9,761 nucleotides of DNA from Methanimicrococcus sp. (lineage in GTDB: Archaea; Halobacteriota; Methanosarcinia; Methanosarcinales; Methanosarcinaceae), in assembly GCA_009776675.1 (NCBI GenBank), contig WRNK01000030.1, positions 1 to 9,761 on the forward strand, written 5' to 3'. Shown here one piece after another: positions 6,226 through 9,761 of the stretch. The position numbers were made by a program, and so were the translations under genes. Within the stretch, counting starts at the first letter, position 1, and each line of letters opens with the position of its first letter. The notes beneath the pieces were generated by a model. That model was not told the origin of the DNA and did not search any database. It saw only the letters and a program-made list of their open reading frames with translations.

Positions 6226-7137
6226 ATGACAAAATGCCATGCCTGCGGGTTGGAAGAACCTTCACAATTAAGATGCGGCGTCTGCGGAAAAACGTATTGC
6301 TCAGAGCATCTTCTCAGGCAAAACCATAATTGTTTTGTTGACCCAAAAAGCATACGAGATGACCAATATTCCGGAAAAACATATGGATCAGGAGCTTCTA
6401 AAGAAACCAATCCGCCAAGAGCTGATTATTATGATGCAGACCAATTTGAGCAAAGACATCAATATTCGGAAAAAAGAGCGCCACCGTTATGGAAAAAAAT
6501 ATTGGGAAGCCCGACTTATGTGATAATTATTATCTGTGTTATTTTGCAGATGATGGGGCTTGTCGGCATTTTTGTATATGCGCCTCTTTATTATTTGTGG
6601 GATGCTTTGGTATTGCACACAAGCTTTGAATTTATTCTTTATCACCCATGGACATTGTTAACGCATATGTTTTTACACAGCATGGGAACATTCTTTCATA
6701 TTTTGTTTAACATGTTTACATTGTTCTTCTTTGGATCATATTTGGAAAAGCTGATCGGGAAAAAAGCGTTTGTTGCAACATTTCTTGTCTCAGGCTTTGC
6801 CGCTGCGATTGGTTTTATTATTGTAAACGGCTATATTTTCGGAAATCCGGAAACCGGAGTTGTTGGCGCCAGCGGTGCCATTTTTGGCATATTGGCAGCG
6901 GTTGCCGTTTTAAATCCAAACTTGAGCGTTTATATTTTTCCCATTCCGATTCCTGTGAAAATCAAATACATGCTCGTTTTTTTTGCATTGATTGATTTTA
7001 TATCTATGATGGGAATGATAAACGTATTCTCCGGAATTGCATATGCGGCTCACTTAAGCGGATTGTTTGTCGGGCTTTGGATCGGATATTACTTCCGAAA
7101 AAAGTTTATTAAAAAAGCGCGGCAGCAAGGACTCTAA
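6226..7137 (+). CDS. Rhomboid intramembrane serine protease with AN1-type zinc finger
   Basis: A predicted membrane protease that cleaves transmembrane substrates within the bilayer. The 303-aa product starts with a complete AN1-type finger with ligands C4, C7, C17, C20, C25, H28, H34 and C36 (C-x2-C-x9-C-x2-C-x4-C-x2-H-x5-H-x-C). A polar linker (37-93) follows, then about six membrane helices. The catalytic dyad is Ser216 in GVVGASGAIFG (helix 4) and His276 in AYAAHLSGLFVG (last helix). H147, H151, H158 and N162 match the HxxxH...HxxxN element that forms the oxyanion site in GlpG. The same AN1-rhomboid arrangement is known from haloarchaeal RhoII. The finger probably sits in the cytoplasm and binds a partner or substrate, which is inference. 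The C-terminus is basic. The next ORF follows in the same frame. Confidence 0.93.
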   Translation: MTKCHACGLEEPSQLRCGVCGKTYCSEHLLRQNHNCFVDPKSIRDDQYSGKTYGSGASKETNPPRADYYDADQFEQRHQYSEKRAPPLWKKILGSPTYVIIIICVILQMMGLVGIFVYAPLYYLWDALVLHTSFEFILYHPWTLLTHMFLHSMGTFFHILFNMFTLFFFGSYLEKLIGKKAFVATFLVSGFAAAIGFIIVNGYIFGNPETGVVGASGAIFGILAAVAVLNPNLSVYIFPIPIPVKIKYMLVFFALIDFISMMGMINVFSGIAYAAHLSGLFVGLWIGYYFRKKFIKKARQQGL

Positions 7138-7152
7138 AAACACCAAAAATGC

Positions 7153-7195
7153 AAGAACGCTAAAAATATTAAGAACGCTCAAAACTCTCAAAACT
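7153..7195 (+). repeat. 9-bp and 18-bp-spaced direct repeats between rhomboid and 143-aa ORF
   Basis: AAGAACGCT occurs at 7153-7161 and 7171-7179, exactly 18 bp apart. CTCAAAACT is repeated head to tail at 7178-7186 and 7187-7195. Both periods are multiples of three and keep the frame shared by the two flanking ORFs. Read in that frame the stretch would give a Lys/Asn/Gln-rich peptide such as KNAKNIKNAQNSQNFN. Confidence 0.6.
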
Positions 7196-7209
7196 TCAAT
7201 GATACACAA

Positions 7210-7641
7210 ATGTTGACAATGATGACAACGCCTCCGATCATCGGCCACAATTATTTGAAACCGGAAGAAAATGAAAAAGTGCCGATTTTGGTTTTGGATT
7301 TTAAGAAAATGTATGCCTGCTGGCTGCCGGGACTTCGGAAAACATTGTATTTTGATGACAAGCCGGATACGGAAGAACTCAAAAGGATACGGGAAGTTGT
7401 CCTTTTAGAAGTTTATGTCAGCGGGGACGCAAAACATTTGATTGAACTGACGCTTGAAGATTTCGATCAATTTGAAAGAGTGTATGATTTGTTTTCAACA
7501 TATGGCGGCGAAATTTTATACCATCGCCAAAAAGAAGGAAAGAAAAAAAGAAATTGTTTCACATTCAAACCAAAAATACAGCATACAAAAAATATAATCG
7601 GAAGATACAAATTCGATGAAGCCATATCAGAAAAACGGTAA
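7210..7641 (+). CDS. Hypothetical protein, 143 aa, in frame with upstream rhomboid
   Basis: Not recognised. The frame starts MLTMMTTPPIIGHNYL, with further ATGs at 7219 and 7222 and no SD before any of them. The body alternates strands and helices: VPILVLDFKKMYACWLP (24-40), REVVLLEVYVSG (61-72), a helix LEDFDQFERVYDLFSTYG (82-99), then a basic patch KEGKKKRNCF (108-117) and a basic tail. It looks like a small soluble alpha/beta protein, perhaps nucleic-acid binding from its basic end. Base composition and codon style resemble its neighbours, so it is probably coding. The frame is open all the way back to the rhomboid TAA at 7135 without another ATG, GTG or TTG. It may be a separate leaderless gene or the remains of a rhomboid C-terminal extension cut off by one stop. 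Confidence 0.65.
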   Translation: MLTMMTTPPIIGHNYLKPEENEKVPILVLDFKKMYACWLPGLRKTLYFDDKPDTEELKRIREVVLLEVYVSGDAKHLIELTLEDFDQFERVYDLFSTYGGEILYHRQKEGKKKRNCFTFKPKIQHTKNIIGRYKFDEAISEKR

Positions 7642-7702
7642 TATGCGAAATATTTAAGATGTCAAAAACAATATATAGAATAATAGTGTTGACAATATGT
7701 TA

Positions 7703-7710
7703 TTTATAAT
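7703..7710 (+). promoter_or_regulatory. Possible TATA box of the NYN gene
   Basis: TTTATAAT stands about 70 bp before ATG 7778 in a T/A-rich stretch. It would give a leader of around 45 bases. AGGA (7764-7767) is the only SD-like piece, 10 bases before that ATG. The rest of 7642-7777 shows nothing clear. Confidence 0.3.
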
Positions 7711-7777
7711 TTTTATTTTTTAAAGTGAATAATATTATGCTTTCCACAGACCACCAAAATAAACAGGATTGAAAGAT

Positions 7778-8410
7778 ATGCCGGATACTAAAACAGGACT
7801 CAGAGCCATTACAAAATACCTTTCTTCTAAAAAAGAAAATGAAAGAAAGCGAATCGGCCTGTTAGTTGACGGACCAAATGTCATTCGAAAAGAGTTTAAT
7901 GTGGATTTGTATGAAATCAAAAATGTTCTCAAAGAATACGGCAATCTCAAAGTCGGCAAAGTGTTTATTAACCAATACGCTTCCAACAAATTGATTGAAG
8001 CCATTGAAAACCATGGTCTTGAGCCGATTGTTTGTTCCACCGATGTGGATGTTCGATTAGCGGTTGAGGGCATGGAACTCGTTTATAATCCTAATATTGA
8101 CACAATTGCGATTGTTACAAGGGATGCCGATTTTAAACCACTTTTAAATAAAGCCAATGAAAAAGGCAAAGAAACAATCATTTTTGGCATTCAGCCCGGC
8201 TTTTCAATCGCTTTGAGAAACTCGGCGGATTATGTGATTTTATTAAAAGACGCCGAAATGACTTATGAAGAAGAAAACGAAAGCTTCATTTTAGATATTG
8301 AAGAAGACAAAAATCAAGAAGAAGACCCAGAAGTTCCGGTATCGCGCCGAATTGAAGTGATTAAAAGCAAGAATGAAGATATTTTGCCGGTTCAAGATGA
8401 AATGTCTTGA
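7778..8410 (+). CDS. NYN-domain (PIN-like) protein, TIGR00288/LabA-like family
   Basis: A conserved archaeal protein of the NYN/PIN nuclease fold, predicted to bind metal and cut RNA; its substrate is not known. Of 210 residues, the NYN domain spans about 24-160. It contains the acidic motifs GLLVDGPNVIRKEF (Asp31), CSTDVDVRLAVEGMEL (Asp89, Asp91) and IAIVTRDADFKPLL (Asp116, Asp118). NEKGKETIIFG and LRNSADYVI close the fold. Residues 160-190 are a very acidic tail (EEENES, EEDKNQEEDPE), followed by a short mixed end. ATG 7778 was chosen; TTG 7769 in the same frame would add MKD. The stop lies within the first unit of a degenerate tandem repeat, so the final residues QDEMS are repeat-encoded. 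It is convergent with the marker 12 gene. Confidence 0.88.
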   Translation: MPDTKTGLRAITKYLSSKKENERKRIGLLVDGPNVIRKEFNVDLYEIKNVLKEYGNLKVGKVFINQYASNKLIEAIENHGLEPIVCSTDVDVRLAVEGMELVYNPNIDTIAIVTRDADFKPLLNKANEKGKETIIFGIQPGFSIALRNSADYVILLKDAEMTYEEENESFILDIEEDKNQEEDPEVPVSRRIEVIKSKNEDILPVQDEMS

Positions 8411-8558
8411 TTTGCCGGATGAAATGTTCTAATTTGAAGCAGATGAAATTGTTCTAATTTGAAGCAGATGAAATGTCTTGACTTGTGAGATGAAATGTCG
8501 CGTCTTGCCGTCGACGAAATATCTTGATTTGATGTAAAAGAAATTTCTTAATTTTCGG
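8396..8558. repeat. Degenerate 22-25 bp tandem repeat, about seven units
   Basis: Units begin GATGAAATGTCTTGA or a close variant. Approximate units are 8396-8417, 8418-8441, 8442-8466, 8467-8488, 8489-8512, 8513-8533 and a decayed one at 8534-8558. Units 2 and 3 are nearly identical (one extra T), as are the first halves of units 1 and 4; the last units have diverged. The array starts inside the last five codons of the NYN gene and ends at the stop of the convergent marker 12 gene, so it forms the entire gap. There are no unique spacers, so this is not CRISPR. A perfect AAGAAATTTCTT palindrome lies at 8538-8549 within the decayed end. Confidence 0.8.
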
Positions 8559-8560
8559 CT

Positions 8561-9475
8561 TTATATGACAGCAATTCCGAAAATCTTTTTTTCACCCTTT
8601 GCAATACTTTTTGCAATTTCAGCACACCCTATTGCTGCCGCCCATTTTCCGAGAGGGATAACGGGAGTTTGAAGAAGATGCTGCAACTCCGAAATCAATT
8701 CTTTATCGGTGCTGCCGGATCCCGAAATTAAAATATCATAATTTTCGAAGCTGTAGTCTTTCATTAAGACATCCAGCGCACGAATTTCCATGGCAGCATA
8801 AAATGCCAGCATTTGAGGGTTTGGACCGACACCACCGTTTGAAAATGCCGCATTTGCGGTTTGTTTTCCGGCGTCAACGTCGCGAATCGCCTGAACATCA
8901 AGAGGACCTTGCCGGCGTCCCGGCGCAAAAATGCAAGCGTCGATGGCGCCTAAAATCTGCGGCTCAGAAAATGCCAGCGTCACGGTGTTTGATCCGATGT
9001 CGGATACGATAAATCGGCGATGACCGAGACAATAAGCGTAATAAGCAATTCCGATTTTATCAGGACCGGCTTGGTGGGAAAAAAAAGTCATTCTCGGATC
9101 CGTCGGGCTGTTTTTGTGAAGACCGGGCAAAAGAACAGTCGGACAAGAACTGTTTTTGAAAAGATCAAATATTTTAGCACCGGCGCCTGTTTTTTCACCG
9201 ACGCCTTCCGCACTTAAAACACCGCGGTTTGAAACGGTGCGGATGTTTTGAATTTCAGAGACGCCGTCACCCATCGAATAAGTCAAACAAGCCATTGTAA
9301 TTTCCGAGAGAGAAAAGCCGATTTGTGCCTCAATGTGATTTTGAAGATCAGGCAAGGACATGGCACCTGCATCTTTTCGAAGCATTTCATAATGAACTGA
9401 AACACCGTCATCGGAGATGACTGCAAAACGGATGGATGTGGTACCGTGGTCAAAGCCTAAGTAAACATTTTTCAT
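8561..9475 (-). CDS. Methanogenesis marker protein 12 (TIGR03281), ASKHA-fold
   Basis: A protein restricted to methanogens and related alkane oxidisers; its exact role is unknown to me, and the sugar kinase/Hsp70/actin (ASKHA) fold implies ATP binding or hydrolysis. In 304 residues the ASKHA motifs are clear. Phosphate-1 is YLGFDHGTTSIRFAV (5-19), phosphate-2 is FIVSDIGSNTVTLAF (155-169), and the adenosine loop is ILISGSGSTDKELISEL (248-264). Glycine-rich GVGEKTGAGAKIFDLF (91-106) and APGRRQGPLDVQAIRDVDAG (184-203) are further conserved-looking blocks. The ATG at 9475 has no good SD. It starts 31 bp after the stop of the gene upstream on the same strand, so the two are probably co-transcribed. 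No hairpin with a T-run is seen after its stop; only the tandem repeat follows. Confidence 0.9.
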   Translation of the reverse strand: MKNVYLGFDHGTTSIRFAVISDDGVSVHYEMLRKDAGAMSLPDLQNHIEAQIGFSLSEITMACLTYSMGDGVSEIQNIRTVSNRGVLSAEGVGEKTGAGAKIFDLFKNSSCPTVLLPGLHKNSPTDPRMTFFSHQAGPDKIGIAYYAYCLGHRRFIVSDIGSNTVTLAFSEPQILGAIDACIFAPGRRQGPLDVQAIRDVDAGKQTANAAFSNGGVGPNPQMLAFYAAMEIRALDVLMKDYSFENYDILISGSGSTDKELISELQHLLQTPVIPLGKWAAAIGCAEIAKSIAKGEKKIFGIAVI

Positions 9476-9506
9476 GTGAAAACGACCATTTTTTCTTTTT
9501 TATGAT

Positions 9507-9761
9507 TTATTCTTTTAATTCTAATTGTATCAGCCGATTTAAATCGTTTGATATAAATTCGCCTTCTTCGGCAGTCGCGCCTGTTGTCACCAAACGGATC
9601 TCTTGAACGGAAGAGCCGTGAGAGAAAAGGAGACGCAAATTGCCGCGGTTGTCAGAGCGCAGGACTTTGGCTCGAAAAATGCCGCCGGCGGCTCCTTTAA
9701 CTTGAATGATTCCGGGGATTATTTTTTTCACTTTCGGGTAAGCGGCAACGAGATAAAGGAT
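9507..9761 (-). CDS. Unrecognised protein, C-terminal 84 residues (cut by window edge)
   Basis: The frame is open to the last base of the window, starting ILYLVAAYPKVKKIIPG and ending NRLIQLELKE. A GTG lies at 9731 in frame, but the open reading before it and the hydrophobic ILYLVAAYP argue that it is internal. The piece alternates short beta strands: IIPGIIQVKGAAGG, FRAKVLRSDNRGNLRLLFSH, and EIRLVTTGATAEEGEFI. This suggests a small beta-rich C-terminal domain. I do not recognise the family. It lies just upstream of the marker 12 gene with a 31-bp gap, so a role linked to methanogenesis is possible, by context alone. Confidence 0.7.
   Translation of the reverse strand: MLYLVAAYPKVKKIIPGIIQVKGAAGGIFRAKVLRSDNRGNLRLLFSHGSSVQEIRLVTTGATAEEGEFISNDLNRLIQLELKE

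Noticed and set aside
5925..6410. 161-aa minus-strand ORF over the rpap end and rhomboid start
   Set aside because: It runs through the terminator and the AN1 codons, is rich in Phe/His/Tyr/Ser as shadow frames are, and has no recognisable domain.
7135..7137. Pyrrolysine-type readthrough of the rhomboid stop
   Set aside because: The codon is TAA, whereas pyrrolysine uses TAG; readthrough by other means stays only a possibility.
8396..8558. CRISPR array
   Set aside because: The units are directly adjacent, degenerate and vary in length, and there are no unique spacers.

Overview
The window reads as a low-GC methanogenic euryarchaeon. The signs are archaeal NurA/HerA end-resection proteins, a zinc-finger archaeal RPA with its RPA-associated OB protein (COG3390), and a methanogenesis marker 12 protein (TIGR03281), which is confined to methanogens. 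Promoters look like TATA boxes about 25 bp from the start, and Shine-Dalgarno (SD) sites of the GGAGGTGAT type are common. The RPA architecture (two OB folds plus a zinc finger) is the kind known from Methanosarcina. Together with the AT-rich composition and a gut-bacterium-like superoxide dismutase, this suggests a host-associated Methanosarcinales lineage such as Methanimicrococcus. That placement is inference.

Layout. 1-237 (-): N-terminal 79 codons of an iron superoxide dismutase, cut by the window edge. 238-516: an AT-rich divergent control region with a 9-bp inverted repeat and a cluster of TTGATAA sites. 517-3857 (+): nurA and herA (11-bp overlap), then a previously easy-to-miss 53-aa single-pass membrane protein with a strong SD. 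3951-5996 (+): rpa and its partner rpap, closed by a clear hairpin terminator; the rpa SD can pair with an upstream segment of its own leader. 6226-7137 (+): a rhomboid protease with an N-terminal AN1-type zinc finger. 7210-7641 (+): an unrecognised 143-aa protein in the same frame as the rhomboid, separated from it only by one TAA and an Asn/Lys-rich stretch built of 9/18-bp repeats. 7778-8410 (+): an NYN-domain (PIN-like, TIGR00288) protein whose last codons run into a degenerate 22-25 bp tandem repeat that fills the convergent gap. 8561-9761 (-): methanogenesis marker 12 (ASKHA fold) and, upstream of it in the same direction, the C-terminal end of an unrecognised protein.

How the genes fit together. 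The first two operons form a DNA repair and replication block: NurA/HerA resect double-strand ends to make 3' single strands, and RPA plus RPAP bind the single strands produced. The rhomboid and NYN genes are single housekeeping-like loci. The marker 12 pair belongs to methanogenesis support functions. No insertion sequence, CRISPR array, tRNA or rRNA gene was seen. The most unusual items are the bacterial-type sod, the small membrane protein in the nurA-herA operon, the one-stop split between the rhomboid and the 143-aa ORF, the tandem repeat behind the NYN gene, and the rpa leader hairpin.
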